Notes under the pieces: generated by a model
What the model saw: the letters and a program-made list of their open reading frames with translations, nothing else
Told to the model about the DNA's origin: nothing
Database searches by the model: none
Shown: one piece after another, positions 33,215 to 42,679 of the stretch
Numbering within the stretch: position 1 is the stretch's first letter
Layout of the letters: the number at the start of each line of letters is the position of its first letter
Translations under genes and position numbers: made by a program
From: Ilyomonas limi
GTDB taxonomy: Bacteria > Bacteroidota > Bacteroidia > Chitinophagales > Chitinophagaceae
Direction of reading: 5' to 3'
DNA: 64,000 nt
Assembly: GCF_005233845.1 (NCBI RefSeq)
Contig: NZ_SZQL01000004.1
Coordinates: 1 to 64,000, forward strand

Positions 33215-36200
33215 CTATTCAACCAACAATTCGCTTATAATTTCCATTTGCTCCAATAATTTTTGCACCTCCGGGCGGCAACTGCCACAACCCAAGCCGG
33301 CACCGGAAGCCTGACATAATGCTTTTAAATCGGTGCAACCTTCCTTTATTTTATTTACAATATTCCCTTCGCCTACATTGCCACAGGAGCAAACTAATTT
33401 GCCCAACACCGACGCTGCTTTTTTACCCGAACGCAATAACTCTAACCGCTTTTCTGATAGCTCTGTTTTATTTTGAATGAGCTCTTTAAATTCTAAAAAT
33501 TCGGTCTTATCACCAATCAAAATAGCGCCTACCATTACATCTTTACGGATGATACATTTTTTGTAATATCGCCTGGCTTTATCTATAAAAATTACTTCTT
33601 CATAAGTAGCATCATTTGCCGGAGCTTCTGCTATGCCCAGAGAGCATAATTCGGTGCCGTGCATCTTCAATATATTCATTATCAAAGAACCTTCGTAATA
33701 TTGACTAATATCACCGCTGATATGTCTGGCTACGATCTCTGCCTGTTGCTCTGCCGCTGCGGTGATGCCATAAATAGCGCCCTTAAATTCGGCCGCTTCA
33801 CCTATGGCATAAATGGATGAATCGTTCGTCATTAAGTACTCATCTACTACTACGCCGCGCTTGTATTCAAGCCCACATGTTTTTGCTAATTCAATATTTG
33901 GCACGGTGCCAATTGCCATAATAATTGCCTGGCAGTCTATCTCGCGGCCACTTTTCAACCTTATACCTTTTACACAATCAGAGCCCAGCAACCGCTCAAT
34001 TTCATCATTATAAAAAATGTCAATTCCTTTTTCCGTTAATTCTTCCTGCAGCAGTTGGCTGCCAATAGCATCTAATTGTCGGTCCATCAGTTTAGAGCTT
34101 CGCTGAATAATACATACTTCTACACCTATCTCGCGCAGCGAAGCAGCCATTTCGATACCCAATAAACCTGCACCAATAATGACTACTTTTTCATTGGAAG
34201 GCTGTACATGCGCTTTAAAGTTATCAGCATCTACACGGCTGCGCATCGTAAATACACCGCGCATGTTGGGCAAGTCTTTCAATACGGCTGGATGGCTGCC
34301 GGTTGCTATTATCAATATATCATAATGATGCAATTTACCTTTGCTATCTGTCAGTAGCTTGTTTACTCTGTCAATGTGTTTAATACTGATGCCGCGATGC
34401 AGGGTAATGCCAAAGCTATTTTCTTCTTCATCTTTCATTTTTACCAATTGCAGCCAATGCTGTGCACCACTGATATAATCAGGCAACATCACGCGGTTGT
34501 AAAAGGGAAAATATTCTTTGCTGAAGATTTCAATTTCATCTATTGTATTCAATGTGCGGTAGCTTTTTACAAAACCATAAGCACCAGCACCGGCACCAAT
34601 GACCACGATCTTTTGTTTCTTTTTGTTGTAAAGTTTTACAGCTACTGCAGCATATTTAAAATCGGGTTGTTTGCTTTTGGAATCCAATAAGTTATTAGTC
34701 AAATTATTTGCCCGGTTTAAATCGGAGTTCAATATTTTACCCCAATGCATTGGCAGGAAAACAACACCGCTTTTTATATCAGGAGTAAGCTTTGCTTTTA
34801 CCCGTACCTGACCACGATTGTTGCTGATTTCTACCAAGTCATTCTCTGCAATACCTCGCTCCGCCGCATCATCCGGATGTATCTCTAAGAATGATTGAGC
34901 GATATGCTTTTTGAGCTTACTTACCTTACCCGTTTTGGTCATCGTATGCCATTGGTCGCGAATGCGCCCGGTGGTTAAAATAAGTGGTAGATCAGCCGTT
35001 GTTGGCTCCGATTCATTCTCATCATCTACTGCATGAATAATGGCCTTTTTAGAAGGTGTATAAAACTGCTTATTGGTAAATAAGCGTGGTGTTTCCTTGC
35101 CATTTTCTTTATATGGATATTGAATACTGCGGGCATCTTTTAATATTTCATAACTCAGTCCACTGATGTCAATATTGGTACCTTTTGTGGCGCGACAATG
35201 CTCGTCGTAAATTTCAGCAAAGCTGTTATAATCAAATCCGTGGTAACCCATTGCTTTTGCAAAGCGGCAAATAATTTCAGCGTCGGGCAATGCTTCCCCT
35301 GGTGCATCTACCATTTTGTACAAATAAGTAATGCGGCGCTCGGCATTGGTCATGGTGCCTTCTTTCTCGGCCCATGCAGCAGCCGGTAATACCACATCGG
35401 CATATTGTAAGGTTTCAGGCTTATTGCTTACTTCCTGTACCACTACAAATTTAGCTCTTTTCAAACCCGCTTCCACTTTATGAACATCAGGCAGGCTTAC
35501 GAGCGGGTTGGAACCCATTATCCAAATAGCCTTTAATCTACCATCGTTCAGCGCATCAAACATTTCAGTAGCCGTTAAGCCAGGGTTTGAATTAATAGTA
35601 GTACCGCCCCAAAATTGTTGCATAAAAGTACGGTCTGCTTCACTGGCTAAATTGCGATGTGCCGATAACATGGTGGCCATGCCACCCACTTCTCTGCCGC
35701 CCATTGCATTGGGTTGACCCGTTAATGAAAATGGGCCACTGCCCGGCTTACCAATATGACCTGTAATGAGATTTAAGTTGATGAGACTTAAGTTCTTATT
35801 TACCCCGATTACACTTTGATTTAAGCCCATCGTCCACATTGTAATAAAGCCTTTTGACCTCGCGATATAACCAGCCGCTTCGCGTAATTTTTCTTCGGGA
35901 ACATCGCATATTGCTGCCGCTTCTGCTACAGTGCGCTGCATTACCTTTTGCTTATATCTTTCAAAGCCTTCTGTGTGATTTTTTATAAAATGAATATCTA
36001 TTGCTCCTTCTTCCAACAACAATCTGCCAATGGCATGATGCAATACTACATCGGTACCCGGCTTTAGTTGCAAATGCACATTGGCATACGCGCAGGTTTG
36101 TGTGTTGCGCGGGTCACTTACAATAATTTTTAAATCGGGGTTGGAAGCTCTGGCCGCTTCTACTCTTCGCCAGATGATAGGGTGGCACCAGGCAGGGTTA

Positions 36201-36718
36201 GCACCGGCAACAAACAGGCAATCTGCCAGTTCGATATCATCATAACAAACGGGTACGCTGTCATCACCCAAACTCATCTTATAAGCCGTTACCGCGCTAC
36301 TCATGCAGAGGCGGGAATTGGTATCAATATTATTGCTGCCAATAAAACCTTTAATGAGTTTATTCACCACATAATACTCCTCGGTAAGGCATTGCCCGGA
36401 AGCATAAAATGCCACAGAATCGGGACCATATTTTTGAATAAATGTCTTAAAAACAGCCGCCGTTCTTTGCAGTGCTACATTCCATGATACACGCTGGCGC
36501 TGCATCGTTTTACTGTACCGCATTTCAGGGTATAACAAACGATCGGTAGTATTCATCACGGTGTAGTGCAGGTTCATGCCTTTACTGCACAACAGGCCTT
36601 TATTTACCGGATGATCTTTATCACCTTCCACACGCAGGCTACCATTGCGCTCTTTGTGTACGATCACGCCACAGCCTACGCCACAATAACAACAGGTAGT
36701 TTTAAAGGATGATGACAT
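33215..36718 (-). CDS. assimilatory nitrate reductase fused to FAD/NAD(P) electron-input and BFD domains
   Basis: A 1167-residue fusion. Residues 1-~690 are a molybdopterin-guanine-dinucleotide nitrate reductase: a 4Fe-4S site (C9, C12, C16 in CCYCGVGCG; C44 in LLCSKG), the conserved RLCMSSAV with Cys138, and a C-terminal dinucleotide domain (TGRIRDQWHTMTKTGKVSKL ~585). Residues ~698-1090 are a pyridine-nucleotide-disulfide-type oxidoreductase (IVVIGAGAGAYGF for FAD, VVIIGAGLLGIEMAASL for NAD(P)H), like NasB or the NirB N terminus. Residues ~1105-1150 are a BFD-type [2Fe-2S] domain (CSCGNVGEG...GLGCGSCRP). One chain could thus take electrons from NAD(P)H to nitrate. It is in an operon-like series with the narK-type gene upstream. 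Confidence 0.92.
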   Translation of the reverse strand: MSSSFKTTCCYCGVGCGVIVHKERNGSLRVEGDKDHPVNKGLLCSKGMNLHYTVMNTTDRLLYPEMRYSKTMQRQRVSWNVALQRTAAVFKTFIQKYGPDSVAFYASGQCLTEEYYVVNKLIKGFIGSNNIDTNSRLCMSSAVTAYKMSLGDDSVPVCYDDIELADCLFVAGANPAWCHPIIWRRVEAARASNPDLKIIVSDPRNTQTCAYANVHLQLKPGTDVVLHHAIGRLLLEEGAIDIHFIKNHTEGFERYKQKVMQRTVAEAAAICDVPEEKLREAAGYIARSKGFITMWTMGLNQSVIGVNKNLSLINLNLITGHIGKPGSGPFSLTGQPNAMGGREVGGMATMLSAHRNLASEADRTFMQQFWGGTTINSNPGLTATEMFDALNDGRLKAIWIMGSNPLVSLPDVHKVEAGLKRAKFVVVQEVSNKPETLQYADVVLPAAAWAEKEGTMTNAERRITYLYKMVDAPGEALPDAEIICRFAKAMGYHGFDYNSFAEIYDEHCRATKGTNIDISGLSYEILKDARSIQYPYKENGKETPRLFTNKQFYTPSKKAIIHAVDDENESEPTTADLPLILTTGRIRDQWHTMTKTGKVSKLKKHIAQSFLEIHPDDAAERGIAENDLVEISNNRGQVRVKAKLTPDIKSGVVFLPMHWGKILNSDLNRANNLTNNLLDSKSKQPDFKYAAVAVKLYNKKKQKIVVIGAGAGAYGFVKSYRTLNTIDEIEIFSKEYFPFYNRVMLPDYISGAQHWLQLVKMKDEEENSFGITLHRGISIKHIDRVNKLLTDSKGKLHHYDILIIATGSHPAVLKDLPNMRGVFTMRSRVDADNFKAHVQPSNEKVVIIGAGLLGIEMAASLREIGVEVCIIQRSSKLMDRQLDAIGSQLLQEELTEKGIDIFYNDEIERLLGSDCVKGIRLKSGREIDCQAIIMAIGTVPNIELAKTCGLEYKRGVVVDEYLMTNDSSIYAIGEAAEFKGAIYGITAAAEQQAEIVARHISGDISQYYEGSLIMNILKMHGTELCSLGIAEAPANDATYEEVIFIDKARRYYKKCIIRKDVMVGAILIGDKTEFLEFKELIQNKTELSEKRLELLRSGKKAASVLGKLVCSCGNVGEGNIVNKIKEGCTDLKALCQASGAGLGCGSCRPEVQKLLEQMEIISELLVE

Positions 36719-36735
36719 AAGCAGCGTTTTATTTG

Positions 36736-36840
36736 TTACTGATTACCGGATGCCGGTCGCCAGTTACCAGTATCCGGTGATTAATAAATGGCGCGTTCTA
36801 TTTTAATAACCGGAAACCTGTAACCAGTATCCGGCAACCC
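36736..36840. repeat. degenerate ACCAGTATCCGG direct repeats
   Basis: The spacer between the transporter and nitrate reductase genes holds GTTACCAGTATCCGGTGA (near 36762) and GTAACCAGTATCCGGCAA (near 36818), plus the related GGATGCCGGTCGCCAG. They are short direct repeats of a dispersed intergenic family, also seen at 2531-2580. Confidence 0.5.
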
Positions 36841-36842
36841 AC

Positions 36843-38150
36843 CTACGCCAATACCATTTCCGGTTCTGCAACCAGTTCGGTTTTTACTACTTTTATTTTA
36901 TAAAAACGGGTAACAAAAACAATAACAGAGGTGGTAATAATTGCATAGCCGATGTAAGTAAATGCTTCTGCATAAGTAATGCCGTTTGACTTAAATAAAA
37001 AGCCGATCAACATACCACCGAGGTTACCGCCGGCGCCTACAATACCACTGATTAAGCCTACATTTTTTTCATTTACAAAAGGCACAATACCATACGTGGC
37101 ACCATTCGCCATTTTAAGAAACAGCGCAAAAGAAAGCATCATAATAATTGCAAAAGCCAATGTGTCTGCGTGTGCAAATAAAAGGAGTCCGATACCTTCT
37201 AAAAATAATGCTATAGCTAAGAAAATACCTTTGCCCTGCATACCCCATTGCTTACCGGTTTTATCTGAAATAATACCACCTAACGCACGGGCAAACAAGT
37301 TCATAAAACCAAACACGCCTGCCCAAAAACCTGCTGATAATTGTGATAATTTGAAGGTATCGGTAAAGTATAAAGAAGCTATATTATCAAACGTGATTTC
37401 CATACCGAAGCACATGGCATAAGCAAGTGTTAATGCCCAAATGCGCGGGTCTTTTAATACAGTATAGTCGGTTTTTGTGCGGGTGGTTTTTGCTTTGCAA
37501 ATTTCGCTGTAGTTACCTGCGGGTGTGTCTTTCGTGAACTTATAATATAAGAATGCAGCAATCAGCATCATTACACCGGGTACAATCATTGCATAGCGCC
37601 ATGCTTCGCCTTGGGTAAAACCCATCCCAACAATGGCTGCAAATATCAATGGCATCACCATATTGGTAACACCGCCACCCAAATTGCCCCAACCGCCGGC
37701 AACTGCATTAGCCGTGCCTTTTACGTTAGCAGCAAACATTATGGATGTGTGAAATTGGGTAATCACAAATGCAGCGCCGATGATACCAATGGCAGCACGG
37801 AACAATAAGAATGTGGTATAGTCTTTTGCCAGGCCTACCAACATTACTGGTAATGCACCTGCTAAAAGAAGTCTTATAGCTGTTTTACGCGGCCCCCACG
37901 TATCGCACAACTTCCCAATTACTAAGCGGGCAATGATGGTGGAAGAAACAGAAGCAATGATGAGGTTGCCAACCTGTTCTTTGGTCAAATGCAATTCTTC
38001 GCGGATGGCAGGCATTAAAGGAGCCAGGCCAAACCAGCCAAAAAAGCATACAAAAAACATAAACCAGGTGGTATGAAACGTGCGCATTTGCACACCTTTA
38101 AGGCTAAAGATTTTTAATGTATGTAGCGCTTGTACAGATGATGGTTGCAT
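36843..38150 (-). CDS. nitrate/nitrite MFS transporter (NarK/NasA type)
   Basis: A 435-residue inner-membrane transporter with 12 predicted helices. NNP-family signatures are present: FFGWFGLAPLMPAIREELHL after the first helix (~37-56), RLVIGKLCDTWGPRKT loop (~75), FRAAIGIIGAAFVITQFHTS (~117-136; conserved Arg in helix 4), and the glycine-rich nitrate signature AVAGGWGNLGGGVTNMVMPL (~150-169) with its partner GIVGAGGNLGGMLIGFLF (~375). It imports nitrate for the cytoplasmic reductases encoded around it. The ~20-residue N-terminal extension before MRTFHTTWFMFF is unusual, and that internal Met is an alternative start. Confidence 0.92.
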   Translation of the reverse strand: MQPSSVQALHTLKIFSLKGVQMRTFHTTWFMFFVCFFGWFGLAPLMPAIREELHLTKEQVGNLIIASVSSTIIARLVIGKLCDTWGPRKTAIRLLLAGALPVMLVGLAKDYTTFLLFRAAIGIIGAAFVITQFHTSIMFAANVKGTANAVAGGWGNLGGGVTNMVMPLIFAAIVGMGFTQGEAWRYAMIVPGVMMLIAAFLYYKFTKDTPAGNYSEICKAKTTRTKTDYTVLKDPRIWALTLAYAMCFGMEITFDNIASLYFTDTFKLSQLSAGFWAGVFGFMNLFARALGGIISDKTGKQWGMQGKGIFLAIALFLEGIGLLLFAHADTLAFAIIMMLSFALFLKMANGATYGIVPFVNEKNVGLISGIVGAGGNLGGMLIGFLFKSNGITYAEAFTYIGYAIITTSVIVFVTRFYKIKVVKTELVAEPEMVLA

Positions 38151-38212
38151 GAATAAAAGTTCGTTTATTAAAATGGTTCTGATACAATTTGATGAATGAT
38201 TTACAACAAGCG

Positions 38213-38239
38213 CCCGGCTGAGGTTGTTACCTCGCCGGG
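38213..38239. other. intercistronic hairpin between nirD and the transporter gene
   Basis: CCCGGC-T-GAGG and CCTCGCCGGG form a 10-bp GC-rich stem with one bulged base and a 6-nt loop, 7 bp after the nirD stop on the minus strand. No U tract follows, so it is more likely an mRNA-stabilising or partial-attenuation hairpin inside the operon than a terminator. Confidence 0.55.
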
Positions 38240-38245
38240 TGTTAT

Positions 38246-38626
38246 TTAATAGTAAAAACGAGCATATTCTTGGGCAAGTACACCGATGTACACTTTGCCG
38301 TTTTCAATTTTTACAGGATAGGTTTTAATGCTGCTGCAATCATCACCATTCATACAATGACCATCTATCAACGAGAAGGTCTTTTTGTGAAACGGACATG
38401 CCACTTTGGGCTCGCCATCTTGTGAGCCAATCATGCCACGGCTCAGCGCCATTTGCATGCGGTGCGGGCAAACGTTTTGCGTAGCATACCATTCGCCACG
38501 GCGCGTAAAATTGAACAGCGCAATCTGCTCATTTTTGTACTTTACACATACGCCGCCATTCTCGGGCACATCGGCTGTGGTGCAGGCAACAAACCAGTTG
38601 ATTTTTTCGGTAAGTGTTTCGCTCAT
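38246..38626 (-). CDS. nirD: nitrite reductase small subunit (Rieske type)
   Basis: A 126-residue cytoplasmic Rieske-fold protein, small subunit of NAD(P)H-nitrite reductase. The NirD group shows WFVACTTADVPENGGVCVKY (~11-30), NVCPHRMQMALSRGMIG (~51) and VACPFHKKTFSLIDGHCMNG (~75-94). Both CPH and CPFH boxes keep Cys-x-His/Cys-x2-His pairs, so a [2Fe-2S] cluster is possible, unlike in many NirD proteins that have lost it. The ATG at 38626 is preferred over an in-frame TTG at 38632. It is encoded downstream of nirB after a 350-bp spacer and upstream of the transporter gene. Confidence 0.88.
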   Translation of the reverse strand: MSETLTEKINWFVACTTADVPENGGVCVKYKNEQIALFNFTRRGEWYATQNVCPHRMQMALSRGMIGSQDGEPKVACPFHKKTFSLIDGHCMNGDDCSSIKTYPVKIENGKVYIGVLAQEYARFYY

Positions 38627-38976
38627 ATACAATGGTTTTAAATGATGAATTATTCATTTTCATTAATATGAGCAAGCAAATCGAAGTGTAGCCACCAACT
38701 TCCGTCAGTGATAGGTTAGTGGCATATTTTGTTAAACAGTATAGAAAAACACCGTTGGTGTTTTGTTTTTATTTTGGTAACGGGCTGATGTGCTGCTATG
38801 AAGCATTTGGTGTGTCACTCACTTCAACGTTTTGTTCTTTGTTGAGTATCAGCATTCATTTCATTGATTACATTTCTTTCAAAAATCCAAACCCAAATGT
38901 TTTATCAGCTTTATCAGAAAACCCGGTAACATCTTCATCCAAAGGACTTCATCAGGAAATATCTTTATCCCAAAAC
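38627..38976. other. spacer between nirB and nirD without a recognised gene
   Basis: 350 bp between two genes that normally abut. An open frame on the plus strand runs through it into nirB antisense but looks non-coding. I see no hairpin terminator. It may hold a second promoter for the downstream nitrate genes, but no clear -7/-33 pair is visible. Confidence 0.5.
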
Positions 38977-41478
38977 CTATTTCCACTCCATAGCCCGCTT
39001 CTGCTCTCTCAAAGGTTCAAACTGCACAGTAGGATCTTTCTCTTCCGGCGCATTTACAAAATAGGTAAATCGCTTTTGGAGTTCCGGATTCTCTACTACT
39101 TCTTTCCATTCGCATTGATAATTATCTACCAGCAACTGCATTTCGGCTTCTAACTGCGCAGCAATGCCGAGGCTATCATTTACTACTACATTGCGCAGAT
39201 AATCTATGCCACCTTCCATTTTGTTGAGCCAGGTAGCTGTGCGTGTAAGCGGGTCGGCCGTTTTGATATAAAACATTAAGAAGCGGTCAATATATTTAAT
39301 GCAGGTGTCGGAATCAAGGTCAGAAGCTAAGAGCAAGGCATGTTGTGGCTTGCTGCCGCCGTTGCCGCATACATATAAATTCCAGCCTTTTTCGGTTGCG
39401 ATTATGCCAAAGTCTTTTGATTTTGCTTCGGCACATTCACGAATGCAACCCGATACCGCCGATTTTATTTTATGCGGTGCACGCAAACCGCGGTACCTTT
39501 CTTCTATGCGAATGGCATAGCTCACACTATCATGCAATCCAAAGCGGCACCAGGTAGAGCCCACGCAGCTTTTCACCGTACGCAAAGCTTTGCCGTAAGC
39601 ATGGCCACTTTCAAAGCCGGCTTCAATGAGTTCTTTCCAGATGTCTGGTAAGTCGTTTAAGTGTGCACCAAACAGGTCTATGCGCTGGCCACCGGTTATT
39701 TTGGTGTATAAATGATACTTTTTTGCTACCTGACCAATCACAATCAGTTTATCGGGCGTAATTTCTCCGCCGGGAATGCGTGGCACCACAGAATAAGTAC
39801 CGCCTTTTTGAATGTTGGCCAAATAACGGTCGTTGGAATCCTGCGCCGTATCGTTGCCTTTTTTCAAAATCATTTCATTCCATAAACTTGCAAGGATAGA
39901 GCTTACAGCAGGTTTGCATATTTCGCAGCCATCGCCTTTGCCCAATGTATCCAGTACTGCATCAAACGATTTCAATTCTTTCAGTTTCACTAAATCATAC
40001 AACTCCTGTCTTGAATAATTAAAATGCTCGCATACTACATTGCGGATGTATTTACCTTGTGCCTTCATGGTATGTACCATCAGGTCTTTCAGCATGGGCA
40101 CGCAACCACCGCAACCGGTGCCCCCTTTTGTACATTTTTTTATGCTGTCTACCGTTTCGCAACCTTCGGTCACCGCATTACAAATTTGTCCTTTAGTTAC
40201 GTTTTCACAACTGCATATTAAAGCATCATCGGGCAAAGAAGCTACCCCTGCGCCGGCATCGCCTTCTGTACCCCCGCGTGCGCCTAAAATCACGTCTTCG
40301 GGGTTGGGCGGCAGTACTACTTTGTTTTTGGTAGTCTGCAGTAGCATATTGTAAGCTTCGGCTTCGCCAATTAAAATGCCGCCTAATAAATACTTGCCAT
40401 CCGGAGTAATATTGATGCGTTTATAAATGCCTTTCATCGTGTCTTCAAACACTACCGTCCGGCATTCGGATTGAGGTATAAAAGGATTTCCAAAGGATGC
40501 TACATCCACGCCAATCAGCTTGAGCTTGGTGCTCATATCAAAAGGCGTAAAATGTTTGCTGCCGCCGGTAATATTGGTAGCTACCACATCTGCCATTTCG
40601 TAACCGGGTGCCACTAAACCGTAAATCATGCCCTCAAACAGAGCACATTCGCCAATGGCAAAAATGCTCTTATCGGTCGTTTGCAAAAGCTCATTTACTA
40701 CAATACCGCCGCGCTGTCCTACCTCCAGCCCGCACAATTTTGCTAACTCATCACGCGGTTTAATACCTGCTGAAATCACCAGCATATCCACATCGATACT
40801 TGTATCATCAGCGAACTGCATCCCGGCAATGCGGTTATCGCCCAGAATCTGTGATGTGTTTTTATTGGTGTGAATTTTTAAACCTAAATTTTCCAGTTTC
40901 GCCTTTAATATATTGGAGCCGGCATCATCTATCTGGCGCGGCATAAGGCGGGGTGCAAACTCTATTACATGCGTATCTTTTATTCCTAAGTCCAGCAAGG
41001 CTTTAGCCGCCTCCAAGCCCAGCAAGCCGCCGCCGATAACCGCACCGCGCCTTGCTTTTTTAGCATACGCCGTCATCATCTCCAAATCTTCGATGGTGCG
41101 ATATACAAATACGCCTTCTTTTTCTACACCGGCCACCGGCGGCACAAAAGCTGCAGAGCCGGTAGCTATAATCAGGTAATCATATGTTGTAGTAATACCG
41201 TGAAAGGAATGTACTGTTTTGTTTATCCGGTCAATGCTTTGCACCGGGTCGCCTAAGTAAAGTATTATATTATTAGCTGCGTACCAGTTAATTGGCGCAA
41301 GGGTAAGGTCGTTCGCAGTTTTGCCGGAGAAGTATTCACTTAAATGGACGCGGTCGTAGGCTGGTCTTATTTCTTCACCAAAAACAGTAATTTCAAGATT
41401 TGTAGCATTTTCTTTTGCCAGCAATTTTTCGCAAAATTTGTAGCCTACCATGCCGTTTCCAATAACTACCACTTTCAT
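38977..41478 (-). CDS. nirB: NAD(P)H-nitrite reductase large subunit
   Basis: An 833-residue cytoplasmic enzyme reducing nitrite to ammonium with NAD(P)H. Domains in order: FAD/NAD oxidoreductase (MKVVVIGNGMVGYKFCEKLL; second nucleotide site AVIGGGLLGLEAAKALLDLG ~147-166), a BFD-type [2Fe-2S] domain (LICSCENVTKGQICNAV...GCGGCVP ~420-465), a second short Cys-containing segment (GKGDGCEICKPAV ~518), then the nitrite/sulfite reductase ferredoxin-like and heme domains with the siroheme-4Fe-4S ligands CVGSTWC (~639) and CIREC (~676). Length is normal. It is the first gene of the minus-strand nitrate operon, diverging from the siroheme methyltransferase gene. Confidence 0.95.
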   Translation of the reverse strand: MKVVVIGNGMVGYKFCEKLLAKENATNLEITVFGEEIRPAYDRVHLSEYFSGKTANDLTLAPINWYAANNIILYLGDPVQSIDRINKTVHSFHGITTTYDYLIIATGSAAFVPPVAGVEKEGVFVYRTIEDLEMMTAYAKKARRGAVIGGGLLGLEAAKALLDLGIKDTHVIEFAPRLMPRQIDDAGSNILKAKLENLGLKIHTNKNTSQILGDNRIAGMQFADDTSIDVDMLVISAGIKPRDELAKLCGLEVGQRGGIVVNELLQTTDKSIFAIGECALFEGMIYGLVAPGYEMADVVATNITGGSKHFTPFDMSTKLKLIGVDVASFGNPFIPQSECRTVVFEDTMKGIYKRINITPDGKYLLGGILIGEAEAYNMLLQTTKNKVVLPPNPEDVILGARGGTEGDAGAGVASLPDDALICSCENVTKGQICNAVTEGCETVDSIKKCTKGGTGCGGCVPMLKDLMVHTMKAQGKYIRNVVCEHFNYSRQELYDLVKLKELKSFDAVLDTLGKGDGCEICKPAVSSILASLWNEMILKKGNDTAQDSNDRYLANIQKGGTYSVVPRIPGGEITPDKLIVIGQVAKKYHLYTKITGGQRIDLFGAHLNDLPDIWKELIEAGFESGHAYGKALRTVKSCVGSTWCRFGLHDSVSYAIRIEERYRGLRAPHKIKSAVSGCIRECAEAKSKDFGIIATEKGWNLYVCGNGGSKPQHALLLASDLDSDTCIKYIDRFLMFYIKTADPLTRTATWLNKMEGGIDYLRNVVVNDSLGIAAQLEAEMQLLVDNYQCEWKEVVENPELQKRFTYFVNAPEEKDPTVQFEPLREQKRAMEWK

Positions 41479-41684
41479 AAGGATGTATTTATGTGTGTCT
41501 TGATTTGCTTAGCATCCAATTAAATATATTATGTAAAATAATATATACTTGTTTTTTTGAATTGTTCTATATTAAATTGCATTTTCTAAAATTAATTTTG
41601 TAAATTTATAGAAATATGCTTATTATTTCCAAGAATTTTACTTTGAAAATAAATATATAATTTATAATAATACAATAAATTCAC
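41479..41684. promoter_or_regulatory. divergent promoter region between nirB and cobA
   Basis: A 206-bp, very AT-rich spacer that must hold the promoters for the nitrate operon (minus) and the siroheme methyltransferase (plus). It contains the near-palindrome TATATTATGTAAAATAATAT at about 41525-41544, a candidate regulator site. No consensus TAnnTTTG box is obvious. Confidence 0.45.
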
Positions 41685-42467
41685 ATGATAAAACCCCTTT
41701 TATCACTCGTTGGCGCTGGTCCCGGAGATCCCGAACTGATTACTTTAAAAGCAATAAAAGTTTTACAGAGGGCAAACGTCATATTATATGATGCGCTTGC
41801 CAATGAAGAATTGCTGAACTATACTCCGGCAAAAGCCATCAGACAATTTGTTGGAAAGCGATTTGGCTGTCATGCGCTCTCGCAGCAGGAAATCAACACA
41901 CTAATTGTGGATCATGCTTATAAATATGGCCATGTAGTACGGCTAAAAGGTGGCGACCCGTTTGTATTTGGCAGGGCACAGGAGGAAATAGCTGCTGCCT
42001 GTGCTGCTGGCGTTGAAGTGGAAGTGATACCCGGCGTTTCCAGTGCTATTGCTGTACCTGCCTCCCAAATGATACCGCTTACCTGTCGGGGCATTAGCGA
42101 AAGCTTCTGGGTAACCACCGGTACCTTGCAATCGGGCGAGCTATCGCCGGATATACAACTGGCAGCTCAATCTTCTGCAACTGTAGTGATATTAATGGCA
42201 ATGAGTAAGCTGGAATCCATTATGGATGTTTTTAAAGCTAACGGGAAAAAAGATACGCCGGTTGCTATTATCCAAAACGGTACAACCAGCAAAGAAAAAT
42301 ATGTGATTGGTAAAGTAAGTGATATTTATTTCAAAGCGCAATATGAAGGTTTGAGCAACCCGGCGATTATTGTTGTTGGGGAAGTGGTGCGGCTGCATCC
42401 ATCATTAACAAAGGAGTATGCGAGTTTTGGTAGTCGACAGATGATGATTGATGGAAAAGGTATTTAA
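41685..42467 (+). CDS. cobA: uroporphyrinogen-III C-methyltransferase
   Basis: A 260-residue SAM-dependent methyltransferase that forms precorrin-2, the precursor of siroheme for NirB. Signatures: LLSLVGAGPGDPELITLKAI (~5-24), the SUMT motif VRLKGGDPFVFGRAQEEIAA (~86-105), EVIPGVSSAIAVPASQMIPL (~110-129) and the NPAIIVVGEVVRLH near the C terminus. It is a single-domain SumT; the dehydrogenase/ferrochelatase part of CysG is not fused and not found in this window. It diverges from nirB, consistent with coordinate expression. Confidence 0.93.
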   Translation: MIKPLLSLVGAGPGDPELITLKAIKVLQRANVILYDALANEELLNYTPAKAIRQFVGKRFGCHALSQQEINTLIVDHAYKYGHVVRLKGGDPFVFGRAQEEIAAACAAGVEVEVIPGVSSAIAVPASQMIPLTCRGISESFWVTTGTLQSGELSPDIQLAAQSSATVVILMAMSKLESIMDVFKANGKKDTPVAIIQNGTTSKEKYVIGKVSDIYFKAQYEGLSNPAIIVVGEVVRLHPSLTKEYASFGSRQMMIDGKGI

Positions 42468-42679
42468 ATTTAAAGTCATTTTCAGCTGTATATGCTGTAC
42501 AATTCTTTATAAGTAAGTTGCTGTTATTTAGGTGCGTCTGTATTGTGGTTAAACACTTTGCAACAGCTGATACTGCGGTTAAAAATAAGGTAAGGCCTTC
42601 ACAACTAAATATACCCTGAAAAACAACGATATTATTGGTAAAGCTATCTATTCCATGCATGGTAATATACGCAGTTCTC

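Noticed and set aside
38719-39153. 144-codon plus-strand open frame across the nirB-nirD spacer
   Set aside because: Half of it is antisense to nirB and it shows Phe/Ser/Leu-rich non-coding composition.
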